From Ichthyophis bannanicus (Eukaryota > Chordata > Amphibia > Gymnophiona > Ichthyophiidae), in assembly GCA_033557465.1 (NCBI GenBank), contig CM066032.1, positions 449,622,270 to 449,686,269 on the forward strand: 64,000 nucleotides of DNA, read 5' to 3'. The translations under genes were made by a program, and so were the position numbers. Position 1 is the stretch's first letter, and every line of letters begins with the position of its first letter. This document shows positions 10,740 through 21,441 of this stretch, one piece after another. The notes beneath the pieces were generated by a model. That model had not been told where the DNA came from and made no database searches. It saw only the letters and a list, made by a program, of their open reading frames with translations.

Positions 10740-11866
10740 GCCTTCAAGACTTTCATCTTTCCCAACCAGTGAAAGATATCCATTCTGCCTCTAGGAAACC
10801 CTCTACCAGGCGTTCCTATGCTTTCAAATGGAAACGTTTTTCCATTTGGTGTGCTCAGCAGGGTCTTGACCCTCTGGCACTTCCTTTGAATTCTCTTCTT
10901 GATTATCTCCTGCATCTATCCAATGCAGGCCTCAAGACGAATTCGGTAAGAGTCCATTTAAGTGCTATTGCAGCATCCTTGAAACATATAAATGGACAAC
11001 CTATCTCCTCTCATCCTCTTGTTGCAAGATTCATGAGAGGCCTGACTCTCACTAAACCTCCCATCAGACCACCCCCGGTCGCATGGGATTTGAATCTAGT
11101 GCTCGGTCAACTTATGAAGCCACCTTTTGAGCCAATGTTTTCCACCTCCTTGAAATTTCTTACCTGGAAGGTCATCTTCCTCATTGCAGTCACTTCGGCT
11201 CGCCGCATCAGTGAGCTGCAGGCTTTAGTGGCTAATCCACCTTACACAAGATTTCATCATGATAAGGTGGTCCTTAGGACGAATCCCCACTTTATGCCTA
11301 AAGTGGTCTCGCCTTTTCATCTTAATCAAGAGGTATATCTACCTGTCTTTTTTCCAGCTCCTCATGCATCCAAGCCAGAGAGGAACCTTCATACTCTGGA
11401 TTGTAAAAGAGCTCTCGCTTTTTACCTTAATAGGACTCAGCCACATCGAAAGTCTTCTCAACTTTTTGTGGCCTTTGATCCTTCCCATTTGGGACTTCCA
11501 GTCTCCAAGCGTACACTTTCCAATTGGATTGCTCAGTGTATTTCTTTTGCTTACCAGAGCAAAAACATTTCTCTGGAAGGCCATGTCACTGCTCACAATG
11601 TGAGGGCCATGGCAACTTCTATGGCTCATCTGCACTCTGTTTCCATAGATCAGATCTGTCGAGCCGCTACCTGGGCCTCGGTTCATACCTTCACAGCCCA
11701 TTACTGTTTGGACAAGGACTCCCGCCGGGATGCCTTGTTTTGGCCAGGCTGTCCTCAAGCACCTGTTCCATTCCTAAACAACTCCTGCCCACCTTCCCAG
11801 AATGGATGCCTGAGATCCATACGAAGATGGCGAACCTTTACAGGGGATCCCATGCATCTAAGCTAG
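10712..11866 (+). CDS. DIRS tyrosine recombinase, copy B1
   Basis: Open frame overlapping the end of pol. The N-terminal DNA-binding part begins near SASRKPSTRRSYAFKWKRF (about 10780). Catalytic residues: Arg in TSARRISELQAL near 11195, H-x-x-R in AHNVRAMATSMAH near 11595, and HTFTAHYCLD with the candidate nucleophile Tyr near 11695. The stop is TAG at 11864-11866. The last roughly 40 residues differ in B2, whose frame ends earlier (LKHLFHT), so B1 probably has a late frameshift that extends it. The exact start is unclear. Could act in trans on other B copies if expressed. Confidence 0.8.
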   Translation, partial: PQCLVTEGLSLQDFHLSQPVKDIHSASRKPSTRRSYAFKWKRFSIWCAQQGLDPLALPLNSLLDYLLHLSNAGLKTNSVRVHLSAIAASLKHINGQPISSHPLVARFMRGLTLTKPPIRPPPVAWDLNLVLGQLMKPPFEPMFSTSLKFLTWKVIFLIAVTSARRISELQALVANPPYTRFHHDKVVLRTNPHFMPKVVSPFHLNQEVYLPVFFPAPHASKPERNLHTLDCKRALAFYLNRTQPHRKSSQLFVAFDPSHLGLPVSKRTLSNWIAQCISFAYQSKNISLEGHVTAHNVRAMATSMAHLHSVSIDQICRAATWASVHTFTAHYCLDKDSRRDALFWPGCPQAPVPFLNNSCPPSQNGCLRSIRRWRTFTGDPMHLS

Positions 11867-11871
11867 GGAGT

Positions 11872-11972
11872 CCCCATATGTGAGGACTTATTCTGCTTGT
11901 TCCTGGAGATAGCACAGTTACTTACCTGTAAACAGGTGATCTCTGGGAACAGCAGGAATTAGTCCTCACAAC
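11872..11972 (+). repeat. Internal complementary region of DIRS B1
   Basis: 11872-11911 is the complement of the left end (ending TTCCTGGAGATA). 11912-11972 is the complement of the right end (starting GCACAGTTACTTACC). The boundary 11911/11912 therefore marks the exact left-right junction expected in a circular form. Confidence 0.88.
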
Positions 11973-12045
11973 CCACCCACCTCCCCTAGGAGTTGTATCT
12001 TTTATCTATCTATCTTCCTGTCCTCTCTCTGTTGACTCAGCTATA

Positions 12046-12238
12046 AACTCGAAACTGAGGAGAGCTGTTCAGGAAGGCGGGAAGGCAGTGCGCATGTGCA
12101 GTGGGAGGTCCCAAAAGCTTCTATTCTAAGAAGCTGGGGAGCTTTCCCGCACGGGCTCCGTCGGTACCGACGTACCCATATGTGAGGACTAATTCCTGCT
12201 GTTCCCAGAGATCACCTGTTACAGGTAAGTAACTGTGC
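12046..12238 (+). repeat. Right inverted repeat of DIRS B1
   Basis: Reverse complement of the left repeat over about 160 bp, then an extra outer segment (ATCACCTGTTACAGGTAAG, TAACTGTGC) that has no partner in the left end but is complemented at 11912-11950. Confidence 0.85.
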
Positions 12239-12482
12239 TATGTCAGGATATAGCCCGGCGGAGAATCTCCGTTTTGAAGTACCTGTAGGCGCTGCAGCGG
12301 CGTTGGCTCAAAGATCAAGAGCTCAGTCCCTGTGAACCTGTGTTGCCTCCTTCCCCCCACAAGCTTGGCCTGTGCAACATTTTTGCATAACTTCCTGCAG
12401 TTATAGTTTCTGGTCTCTGGAGTAACTGTCCTATACTTTAAAGGCAAAGCAGGAGAGGCAGGTAGTTCCACAGTCATCTTAT

Positions 12483-12765
12483 AAAGGTTTCAGTGCCAAT
12501 CTGAAGTCCTATCTATTCAAGCATATGTTTGAGATCATGGACTAGTACAAGGGCTGGCTCTGCATTGATAATTGTCTGTCTGAATGCTTGACTCTAGTTG
12601 TGCAAATTAATGCTGTAGCCTGTATGATGTTTCTCTCTCTCTCTCTCTTATTTCACCTTTCCTATATCCAATTATGTAGTTCTTTTCCTATTTTTGTTTT
12701 AATTGTAAACCACTTTGTACACCAGCAAAAAGTGGTATAGTAAATAGAATAAACCATAAACTGGT
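12483..12765 (+). repeat. 3' end of an L2-type LINE
   Basis: A short coding end (FSANLKSYLFKHMFEIMD then stop, 12487-12546) matches the end of the L2b protein (FRKALKSHLFPQYYLTN). The 3' tail includes a CT microsatellite near 12632 and TGTAAACCACTTTGTACA, then AAAAGTGGTATAGTAAATAG. It is severely 5' truncated. Confidence 0.7.
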
Positions 12766-12989
12766 TAGTTTTGCGCATACCATGACGATCTAAGCCCCAG
12801 AGTATGTGGAGGAGTCTTGTCTGTGTGCTTCCTTTTCTGGCTTTATTTTGGTGTCTGAATGCATGGAACACTACCATCTTACATGACCTGGCTGAATATG
12901 TTCAGAAGTGATTGAATCTGGCAAAGTGAGGCACCCACAGGTTAAAAACAATGTTCTCCTTCTGGTGGGAAGGACCAAGCAGTTATCTA

Positions 12990-13110
12990 CCTAGATTAGA
13001 TTGTGAGCTCTGATAAGCAGGGACTGTCTCTTACATTGTATATGTACAGCACTGTATACACCTTGTAGCACTTTACACATGATAAGTAAAAGAAGTAGTA
13101 GTAGTAAGAA
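12990..13110 (+). repeat. LINE 3' tail with TAG microsatellite
   Basis: AGATTGTGAGCTCTGATAAG then CAGGGACTGTCTCTTACATT and TGTACAGCACTGTATACACC are the common 3' tail words of L2/CR1-type LINEs. It ends in AGTAGTAGTAGTAAG. A minus-strand relative lies at 37610-37730. Confidence 0.6.
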
Positions 13111-13479
13111 TGCATACAGCGACAACCCAACTAATAGGCAAACTAGAGGAGATGGAGTGCAGTAAAGAGCAGTTACAGTCAAAGCAAAGCAGTGGGTCCT
13201 AACAAAAACTGTCAGTGTGTGCTTTTACGTGCAGGAAGAATGGATGATATGTAAATAGTCCATTTACCCTTGTAAGTGGCTTTTTGCAACCTCCTTCATT
13301 ATTCATATATTCACAAAACATAATTTTTAATAATTAAAAGTGTGATGTCCTAATATGTTTTTCTAAGATTGTTCTGGGAGGGATGGTGCTGAGATGATTG
13401 CAGTTGAATTTCATAGTCAAAATTTGGTGATGGGGGTTGTTGCTAGGGGTCTAAAAGATTATTGTGAGGAGGTGCAAGA

Positions 13480-13612
13480 CTGAGGTTTTGCCTAGGGTGC
13501 CGAATACCCTGCACCGACCTTGCATGCAAAATTTTGTTTTGTGTGCCCTGAGGACAGAACAAACGCAAAAGCATGCCACAAAATAGAAAAAGGTTGAGAA
13601 GCACTGCACTAC
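13480..13612. repeat. Possible hAT element end
   Basis: The segment ends with GGTTGAGAAGCACTG, which resembles hAT terminal inverted repeats (compare CAGTGTTTCCCAACCC at 47991). The other end was not found, so this may be one end of a decayed non-autonomous hAT. Confidence 0.35.
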
Positions 13613-14100
13613 AGTATGCATGAAAAAGAGATTTTGCATTCAATAAGCCAAAGTCCTATCCTAAATCCTACTGAAATGTTTAGAAAGACCAGAAGTGAAC
13701 TGTTGACGAATGGCACTCCTCAAATTTGACAGAGGTGAAAAAGTTCTTTATGGAAGAATGGGTCAAAATTCCTCAAGAAAGATATTAGAGAGACAGGTAA
13801 CAATTACAGGGAATGTTTAATTTACATTATTGCTGCTGAAACACTTCACACTGGCTTTTTTTTCCCCATTTATATTTTTCAAGTTTCCATAATAAACAAG
13901 CATATACCACTTGTACAAGAAAATAGAAAGCAGTTGAAAATAAAAATCTAGCAACTTGGGTAAACGAAAAGAAAAAATGAGATAATCAAAATTAACTGCA
14001 TAATCTTATAAAGCCCTCACTAAAGGGGGAGAGCAAAAGAAGTTATAATCTTAGTGTTACACAAGGAAAAGGGAAGCTGCGTATTACAGTAAAAACGATT
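13613..14100. other. No gene recognised
   Basis: AT-rich sequence without a supported feature. The part after about 13850 may be the 3' flank or tail of L1-B (several A/T-rich runs), but nothing decisive is visible. Confidence 0.4.
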
Positions 14101-14614
14101 TTACCACAGATTCAGGTGTTCAGTATTAAAGGAGCACTTAAGCCTACATGAATTTATAAAATAAAGCAGTTGAGAGGGCTCAAAGGACACATAACTAACA
14201 GAATTTAGCTTAATTAAGCATGTACAAGGAAACTTGAGAAAAAACCAAGCCCTCTCCACCCCTGACTGAAGCACCGCTGATCTCAACAACAAAAATTCCT
14301 TATGCCTCTTCTGAGTTTCCCTAGATAGATCTTGAAACGTGTACAGTATCAATACCCTTAAAGGCCACATATCGTTTCTTGAAGAATATTTTTAACAGCC
14401 AGTCATGTACTGAAGTTAAAACAAAAGTCACCAATAAAGTAGTAGGGACCACCAATTCTATTTTGAACTCTCTAATATTGCAAAAATGTCCAAAGTATCC
14501 ATTTGCTGTTCCAGGGAGCCCTGGGAAACCCCAGGAAACTTCTTAGTAGTAGGTAAGTAATATACCAGAGTCAGTGGAGGATGGGATTCCATGGGCACAC
14601 TCAGGGTGTCCACC
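14101..14614 (-). pseudogene. L1-B ORF1, C-terminal part (Tx1-like L1)
   Basis: RNA-binding ORF1 protein of a Tx1-like L1, downstream half. Reading leftward it begins at YLVDTLSVPMESHPPL and continues to DLSRETQKRHKEFLLL and WFFLKFPCTC near 14230-14330, then SFEPSQLLYFIN. These blocks match the C-terminal domain of L1 ORF1 proteins. The upstream half is at 34881-35713, and the break lies between the two copies of the 11-bp duplication at 14615-14625 and 34870-34880. A frameshift is present near 14400-14460. No ORF2 follows, so L1-B is 3' truncated or deleted. Confidence 0.68.
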
Positions 14615-14625
14615 AAATATTTTTT
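14615..14625. repeat. Target site duplication of L1-A, left copy
   Basis: AAATATTTTTT, identical to 34870-34880. Removing everything between, plus one copy, restores the L1-B ORF1 frame across its KKY codons. Confidence 0.75.
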
Positions 14626-14849
14626 ATATTTAATCATGTTTATTAAGAAAACAAAGGTTTGTACAGTTCCATAGCCAAAGTGCAAGGAGAAATTCCTAAT
14701 GGCGAACAGGTCATAACCAACATGTTCAGCACCAATACACAGGAACCCCAATGTTGTCCCCGACACATAGTGCGGGAGGGCCCTACCAAACAGCAAAAAA
14801 ACATGAAAAACGAACCATACAACCACATGAACCAGAGGTTTCAATTTTA

Positions 14850-17040
14850 TTAAACAAGATTTTTCATGTTTTCTACCCCCCCAATTCCCCTCCCCCTTCC
14901 CAGTGACTCGACACACTGTAGGATCGGCAACTCCAACCTTCCTACCCAATCTCCCACAATCACATGCTCCCACATCCTACCAGGTGGGTGCTCTCTTCAC
15001 CACCCAGGGGCGATGCCCACCCATGCTTCATCCCCTCTTTCTCTCCCCCATCCTGGGAACCACTTATTACCCAGCAGGACCCCTAAACAGGACCAACTCC
15101 CAATGAAACCCCAATCACAGAGTGAGTACATCATTGGAAGCCCATGGAGATAAGTGGGAAAGATATGGCTCCCACAATGCGATAGAGGATCCTCTCTGGT
15201 CTCCTTCCCCTCTTGGAGGCCAAATCCTCCCAAACTGCCAGTTGATGCAAGGCGTTGTGTCATTCCCATATGTCTGGGCCGTCAGCATCCTGCCAGAGCT
15301 GGAGGATGCACCATATAGTGAGGAAGCACTCCTGAACTGAAAGCCAGGCCCCTGCCCTACAGAGCCCAATAGAGTCCTAGAGATCCAAGATAGTAAACCA
15401 CAGAGAGAGGGCAAAAGTTTATCCTAAAAAGCCTGAACTTGGGCACATCCCCAAAACATATGACTCAGGTGTACCTGACTCTCATTGCACCAAGGACCCT
15501 TCCCCAAATCCGTGAGGCTTGCTCTCCAGGAACGATAGGGAGAAAAGTACGCCCTCTCCAGAATCTTAAATTGTAACTCAGGAAGCCATGCCCCCTTGAC
15601 CACTTGGGATATACAAAACACCACAGCACTCCAATCAAGCCCTTCAAGGGATATCCCCAATGGCTAATTAAATGTGTATAGGGGTGAACAATACCTAGGT
15701 CTTCCAAAGCCTGATAATGGCAGGTCACCGAAATCTGCTCCCATTCCTCAAACTCGAGCCAGCCTTCCACCTTGTCGAGGGCCCCTTTCTCCAACCCTAC
15801 CCTCGCCAAAGAGCCCACTTAGTGTTTCAGTCGTAAGAAAGTAAAGTAGTGTCCCCCAGGGAACTGTAATTTATCATGGAGATCTGAGAATGGAAACACT
15901 CGTCTCATCATCCACAACTTGTCACACCTGTGTAAGCCCCAAGGAGCCCCATATCCGAAATGGACAGGAGCCAAGACTAGGGGCAAAGGTGTCATTGCCC
16001 TGTAGCGGCAAGTAGCCTGTCACCTCTGGAGCAAGCCCACAGAGAGCCCTACACCTCCCTCTAGCCATGCTAACTGGTAGTTTGTCCCTAATCTGTGCTT
16101 GTAATGTAAGACCGAGGGGAAGAGAAGAAAGGGCCACATAAGCGGACTCCAGAGTCCATGGCATGAAAACAGAATGTTCCCCCAGCCAGTCCCGAACATG
16201 TCGTAGGGTACAGGCAAGATTATATTGGGACAAATATGACACCCCCATGTCCCTCCCCCTTTAGTCCAGCGTCGTTGCAGCCTGCCCAGCATCAGGCAGG
16301 GTTTCTTTCTGCCCCAAAGAAACACCTGCAGCAACTGCTTGACTGCATGGATGTCCCACTGTAGAAGCTTCACAGGCAGTAGCTGCAGGGCATATATGAT
16401 TTTAGGAATATCATCATCTTATATGCTGCTACGCGGCCCAGAAGAGAGCGAGGAGGAGCAGGGTCCAATTCCGTAGTCTGTCTCTGACCCAGAGAAGTAG
16501 GAGGGAAACATTAAGCCAGTAAAACACCTAGGATTCACAGGCAGATCCCTAGTTATTTAAAACTATTGACTGCCCACCAGAGGGGGAAGGGCCCCTTCCA
16601 GCCTCCACGCAAGCCACCAAGAACATCCAAAGCCTCGGACTTTGACATGTTCAGCTGCAGCTCTGCAAAAGCCCCAAAACCCTCTATCTCCACTAAAAGA
16701 GCTGCCAAAGAACTCTGGATCAGTTAGGTAAACAAGAAGGTCGTCCGTAAGGGTGGACACCTTGAAAGTTCAAGCAACGATTTCCACCCCCTTGATATTG
16801 GCCCACTGATAAATAAGCTGCAGCAGAGGATCCAGTGATAATAATACAGAAAGTAATGGGGGTGGGGCACCCCTGCTGGTTCTCTGCTCCAAGCCAAAAT
16901 GTGGCACCAGCCCTCCATTAACCACTACTGCCACTGTCAGGTTATGGTACAAGACCTTTACCCCTCAAAGAAAACCTTCCCCCAGCCCATACCACTCCAG
17001 TACCAAAAACAGATATTGATATTAAAGTAGCCCAAATGAA
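14850..17040 (-). pseudogene. L1-A ORF2, RT palm to C-terminus
   Basis: Reading leftward from 17040: VLYHNLTVAVVVNGG and a decayed R-G-x-P-x-S-P-L block near 16860, then DDLLVYLTDPE with the catalytic DD near 16740. An LFLWGRKKP-like thumb block is near 16320. C-terminal L1 blocks follow: LQFKILERAYFSPYR near 15570 and HLSHMFWGCAQVQAF near 15440. Many stops and frameshifts are present. The spacing between blocks is that of L1 ORF2. No zinc knuckle could be confirmed. Confidence 0.72.
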
Positions 17041-17261
17041 AATTGGTAATCAATTATCAAACAGTATTATATCAAGGTTCCAATACTAATGTCTCCGGTA
17101 AAAGCATAACTACTGGGAGCCACAGTCAAAAGGGGTGGAAAGAACAACACACCTCCTCGCTGTAAAGGCTTCTTTTACTTAATTATTAAAATAAAGCTTG
17201 TGATAAACTTATCTTTGAAGACCTCCAAGTGTCATAAAAACCTGTTTTCTTTCACCAACAA

Positions 17262-17312
17262 TGACGACGTGTCACGTTTCAGACTGACCAAAATACAGTC
17301 CTGCTTCAGGTT
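17262..17312 (-). ncRNA. Hammerhead-like motif in P1, left arm
   Basis: On the minus strand: CCTGAAGCA, hairpin ACTG...CAGT, GAAA, then ACG-TGACA-CGT as a short stem III and C at the cleavage position. It deviates from the CUGANGA core (C at position 9) and only two stem I pairs are seen, so it is a relative or a decayed copy. Confidence 0.35.
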
Positions 17313-17338
17313 TGAGTGGAAATAACAGGTGTTATAGC

Positions 17339-17385
17339 CTGAAGCAGGACCGTATTTTGGTCAGTCCGAAACGTGGCACTTCCAT
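17339..17385 (+). ncRNA. Hammerhead-like motif in P1, right arm
   Basis: CCTGAAGCA, hairpin GGAC...GTCC with changed bases relative to the left arm but pairing kept, then GAAACGTGGCAC. The cleavage-site Gs have changed (CACTTC instead of CACGTC), so this copy should be inactive. Confidence 0.3.
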
Positions 17386-17544
17386 GTTGGTGAAGGAAAA
17401 CAGGTTTTTATGACACTTGGAGGTCTTCAAAGATAAGTTTAGCACAAGCTTTATTTTAAATAATTAAGTAAAAGGAGCCTCTACAGTGAGGAAGTGTGTT
17501 CTTCCCACCCCCTTTTGAATGTGGCAAACAAATATCGGCACCCC

Positions 17545-18290
17545 CACCCTATGCTTTTTCAGCTTCAAAGCTATTTATTTGTCTTTTATACTGCCTTATC
17601 ACATAATCAAGGCAGTTTACATAGAACAAGGGGTACTGCTCTGGACAGTTTACAATGAACAGAAACAGAATATATAATACAATAGACAATCTTAACTTGT
17701 ACCAAACATACTCAGCCTTGAGGATGAAGGGAGTGGCCAATTCTTTACAGATCTAGTGTATTATAGAAATTGTTGTAAAGTGAGTTATTTTGCATCAAGG
17801 TAGTCTATGCAAGGGGGGAAGTGAGGTGGGGTTATAGGCATAGATGAGTGTATATCAGGTCAAGTTTGGTCTATTCATTAATGACTGGCAAGATTCAGTT
17901 AATAGGGTTTTGAGGTTTTATTCTGAATGTGGTTAGGTCCTTTATTTTGCATAGGTTGCTTGGAAGAGAGTTCCATAGTATGGGAGAGTATAATGAAAAA
18001 GCCCTGTTTATCGTCAATTGTTTTGCATTTCTTGATGCTGTTGGTGTGGAAAGAAGGTTCTTCATATATTTCCTTCTGTTTCTTGTTCCCTGTTGGATTA
18101 GTGAGGTGAGGTATGTTGGAACAATGTTTGTTTAAATAATTGTTAGTATTGCCTTGAATTTGATTCTCTGAGAAACAGATAACCAGTGCAGGTGGTACAG
18201 GATTGGAGTTATATGCTCTGTTCTTGATGCTTTCATTATAATATGAGCTGGAAAACACAGAAAAGAGCACGTGCTCTTGCAGTAACGTCC
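17545..18290 (-). pseudogene. L2c ORF2 C-terminus and 3' UTR
   Basis: Reading leftward from 18290: RALFCVF, then KHQEHITPIL-like and LHWLSVSQRIKFKAIL blocks near 18160-18230. These correspond to RRDHVTPILEQLHWLPI in L2b. The end of the protein (TNRAFRFYAPK region of L2b) is degenerate near 17930-18080. The remainder is 3' UTR. Stops and frameshifts are numerous. Confidence 0.62.
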
Positions 18291-18348
18291 AGAGAGTCAC
18301 AAGGAGCAAAAGACGTTTGATGGTCAAAGATGATTTTATTGAAGAGGA

Positions 18349-18384
18349 CCCCAACGTGTTTCGGCAACGCCTTCCTCAGGGGGG
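18349..18384 (-). ncRNA. Hammerhead ribozyme-like motif, P2 left arm
   Basis: Minus strand. Stem I CCCC (18380-18384) with GGGG (18349-18352); core CUGAGGA (18373-18379); stem II GGC-GUU-GCC (18363-18371); GAAA (18359-18362); very short stem III C-AC-G plus the A-U pair; U at the cleavage position (18353). An extra A between the core and stem II departs from the canonical motif. Not tested. Confidence 0.5.
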
Positions 18385-20336
18385 CATACAACTTAAACAA
18401 CAAAATGAATAAAACTGATTAAAACAATTAAAAACAATTAAAACAATCTTTGTCAATGTCAAACATATATATATACAAAAGGAACCATAATAAACAATAC
18501 TGTACATTAATAGACCAAAAAATTAAATGAAAACGCAGGGCAGCAAGAAAGGATAAGAGCTATATTGCTGGAGACATGTAAAAGAAATTAAATACTTACA
18601 AGGGTTGTCTGTATAGTTGAACACATACAGGACGTATTATAAGATGAATGTTATAATACTTGAAAAACAAATAGTATATGAAAGTGAGAAACAAAAACTG
18701 TAAAATTTGCAGTACCAAACAATAACAATCCAATAATGATAAAAAGGATACTCATCAACAAATTAAAGAAAAGTGAGCAAGAGGAGAAAGGGGGGGGGGG
18801 GAAAGAAGGGAAGGGGGAAGGTGGGGAGGGGAGGGTTTGGGTGGAAAGAGGGGGGGGGGGTGTTGTGGTGGTGTGGAGGGGAAGGGGGAGGAGGAACCAA
18901 GGGGAGATGGGAATAGAAGTAAAACATGTTGAACGAGAAAACATTCTAAATTACATTGTAGACCTTGTGAGTAATGTTATGATAAATAGAAACCTGGGGT
19001 ATAACAATTGTACCATCGTGGGTCACAAGGGCCTATTGGAAAAGTGACTGTAAATGTCCTCGGATTCGAATACCAATAATTATATATGTAAGTTGTATCG
19101 ATTTGTATACCCACGTAGCTATATAATCTTTGCTAATAAAAGTGTGCTTTTATATAGATTAAAAATTGTAGCGGAGCTTAAAAACAGAAATGTTAAAAAA
19201 CATAATGTAGAGAATAATACAAGGAACACTATTATCATGTAACGGCATGTGACTCCCTTCAAATCTTTTACAAGGTCTTGCAGGGAATATGCATTTACGA
19301 CGAACCTTAAATGATGAAACGTCTGCAATCTATCACAACTGGTTCTGGTTGGAAAGGGGAAGGAGATGAAAAACTGGGGTATATGTAGACGCCGGGTTTT
19401 GCGCCGAAAAAAGGAAACTTGATCTCATGGGCAGAGTCAAATGTAGTAAGGATACCAAATGTTAAAAATGTTTGAAAATAGAAGTGATGTGTATTATGTG
19501 AAATATAACTTTGCATTATTTATTATTTTTTTGTTACAGCTACACAGAGTTCTTCTTTGCAAGCATGCATTTAAGACACTTTTGGTTGTAGTTTTGACTT
19601 AAGTGAGTCTTCCGACATGCATATATAATTATTGGTATTCATATCCGAGGACATTTACAGTCACTTTTCCAATAGGCCCTTGTGACCCACGATGGTACAA
19701 TTGTTATACCCCAGGTTTCTATTTATCATAACATTACTCACAAGGTCTACAATGTAATTTAGAATGTTTTCTTGTTCAACTTGTTTTACTTCTATTCCCA
19801 TCTCCCCTTGGTTCCTCCTCCCCCTTCCCCTCCACACCACCACAACACCCCCCCTCTTTCCACCCAAACCCCCTCCTTCCCCCCCCCCTTCCCCCTTCCC
19901 TTCTTTCCCCTTTCCCACCTCTCCTCTTCTTCCCCCCCCCTTCTCCTCTTGATCACTTTTCTTTAACTTGTTGATGAGTATCCTTTTTATCATTATTGGA
20001 TTGTTATTGTTTGGTACTGCAAATTTTACAGTTTTTGTTTCTCACTTTCATATACTATTTGTTTTTCAAGTATTATAACATTCATCTTATAATACGTCCT
20101 GTATGTGTTCAACTATACAGACAACCCTTGTAAGTATTTAATTTCTTTTGCATGTCTCCAGCAGTATAGCTCTTATCCTTTCTTGCTGCCCTGCGTTTTC
20201 ATTTAATTTTTTGGTCTATTAATGTACAGTATTGTTTATTATGGTTCCTTTTGTATATATATATTTGACATTGACAAACATTGTTTTAATTGTTTGTTTT
20301 AATCAGTTTTATTCATTTTATTGTTTAAGTTGTATG

Positions 20337-20371
20337 CCCCCTGAGGAAGGCGTTGCTGAAACGCGTTGGGG
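20337..20371 (+). ncRNA. Hammerhead ribozyme-like motif, P2 right arm
   Basis: Plus strand. Stem I CCCC (20337-20340) with GGGG (20368-20371); CUGAGGA (20341-20347); stem II GGC-GUU-GCU with a G-U wobble (20349-20357); GAAA (20358-20361); C-GC-G stem III; U at 20367. Same extra A as in the left arm. An AATAAAA word follows at about 20381. Confidence 0.5.
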
Positions 20372-20439
20372 TCCTCTTCAATAAAATCATCTTTGACCAT
20401 CAAACGTCTTTTGCTCCTTGTGACTCTCTATAGTGTTCT

Positions 20440-21441
20440 GGGCCATCTGTAATGGTTTCAGGGTTTGTTTGGGTAGGCCTTGAAGAATGATGATATTGAA
20501 GTCGAAGTGTGGGCCAATAAATGCTTGGGCTATTGTGCGGAAGTCCTCTGAAGATAGTATGGGTCTTAAGTTTCATATCATATGAATTTTGCTATATATT
20601 CTCATTGTCATGCTGATGTGTTTTGTCATGTCGAGGTTCTGGTCCAGTAGACTACCTAGATATTTTATTTCTTTTTTAATTTTGAGGAAGGAATTGTTTA
20701 TTAGAAATTGTGGAGGTAGAGAAAATAATTTGTTTTTAGAGATCATTAGAACTTCAGTTTTGTTTAAGTTGATTGATTCACAGAGTTGAGCCATATTGAG
20801 AAGTCTTTGAAGCAGTTTATTTTCCCATAGTCTGGATTTAGTGCATCAATGGCTGTTAATAGCATGATGTCATCTGCATAAATTCTATAATCAACATTGT
20901 GTTTGTGGATTACGGTTCACAGATTGGTTGAATATAGATGTTAAATAGTAATGCAGATAATGCTGAACCTTGTGGGAATCCTTGGGTTAGATGAAAATTT
21001 TTGGAGAGGGTATCATTGAGTATGACCTGTTGTGTGTGGTGAGTTATTTAGGACTGAAACCACTGAATTATGGTGCCTCCTATTTTGAGATGTTTTAGAC
21101 AGTTGATTAGAATTTCATGATTAATAGAATCAAAGGCAGCTGTTATGTCGAGGAATATGAGGATGTATACTTGTTTGGTATTTTCCATTCCAAGGATGAT
21201 ATTGTCTAGGAGGGATGTTAGGAGAGTCTCAACTCCATGGTAAGCACAAAAGCCATACTGGATCAAGTGGAGATTTTGTGTCAATGAAATCCTGCAGTTG
21301 CCTCAGTATGGCTTTTTCTATTACTTTGGATAGGAATGGCAAACTTGATATCAGTCTGTAAGAGCTAAGGCAGTTCTTATCCAGTGAGTGATCTTTTTTT
21401 AATATTGGACGGATGGAGGCTTCTTTTAGTTGTTTTAGCAT
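20440..21441 (-). pseudogene. L2c ORF2 reverse transcriptase fragment
   Basis: Reading leftward: SIRPILKKDHSLDKN near 21400, YGFCAYHGVETLLTSLLDNI near 21230-21280, catalytic block FLDITAAFDSINHEIL near 21130, then the thumb with KTEVLMISKNKLFSL near 20740 and IKYLGSLLDQNLDM near 20660. It ends at MAQN near 20445, where P2 begins. Each block aligns with L2b, showing the same clade. Stops and frameshifts separate the blocks, and the second catalytic Asp-Asp box near 20880 is decayed. Confidence 0.75.

Larger units (their letters stand above)
6633..12238 (+). mobile_element. Complete-length DIRS retrotransposon B1
   Basis: About 5.6 kb from left end (TATCTCCAGGAACAAGC) to right end (GGTAAGTAACTGTGC). 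Order: left inverted repeat, gag, pol, recombinase, internal complementary region, right inverted repeat. All ends are present, but gag and pol carry several frameshifts and only the recombinase is open. It is paralogous to B2 (48931-54017). There is no clear target duplication, as expected for recombinase-mediated entry. The region from the left inverted repeat to about 7740 is unusually rich in GGTACCG and GGTATCG words. Confidence 0.9.
17118..17526. repeat. 409-bp palindrome P1 with hammerhead-like modules
   Basis: Left arm about 17118-17312 is the inverted copy of about 17335-17526, with a spacer near 20 bp. Outer words: GCCACAGTCAAAAGGGGTGG on the left and CCCACCCCCTTTTGAATGTG on the right. 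Each arm contains CCTGAAGCA, a hairpin and GAAACGTG. It lies between the L1-A break and the L2c 3' tail, so it either came with L2c or inserted next to it. Confidence 0.8.
18291..20429. repeat. 2.1-kb palindromic element P2
   Basis: Left arm 18291-19087 and right arm 19632-20429 are near-identical inverted copies of about 800 bp, with a non-coding AT-rich spacer of about 545 bp. Ends: AGAGAGTCACAAGGAGC and its complement. The arms contain G-rich (18780-18900) or C-rich (19800-19945) tracts and a hammerhead-like module near the outer ends. It sits inside L2c coding DNA without loss of L2 sequence, so it was mobile as a unit. No coding capacity is seen; short frames in the arms are simple-sequence artefacts. 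Confidence 0.85.

Noticed and set aside
14458..14973. Minus-strand 171-codon frame
   Set aside because: Its left part overlaps L1-B ORF1 and the rest is the L1-A 3' UTR; no homology of its own.
18651..20000. Coding frames in the P2 arms
   Set aside because: They are G/C-rich simple sequence read in mirror image on both strands.
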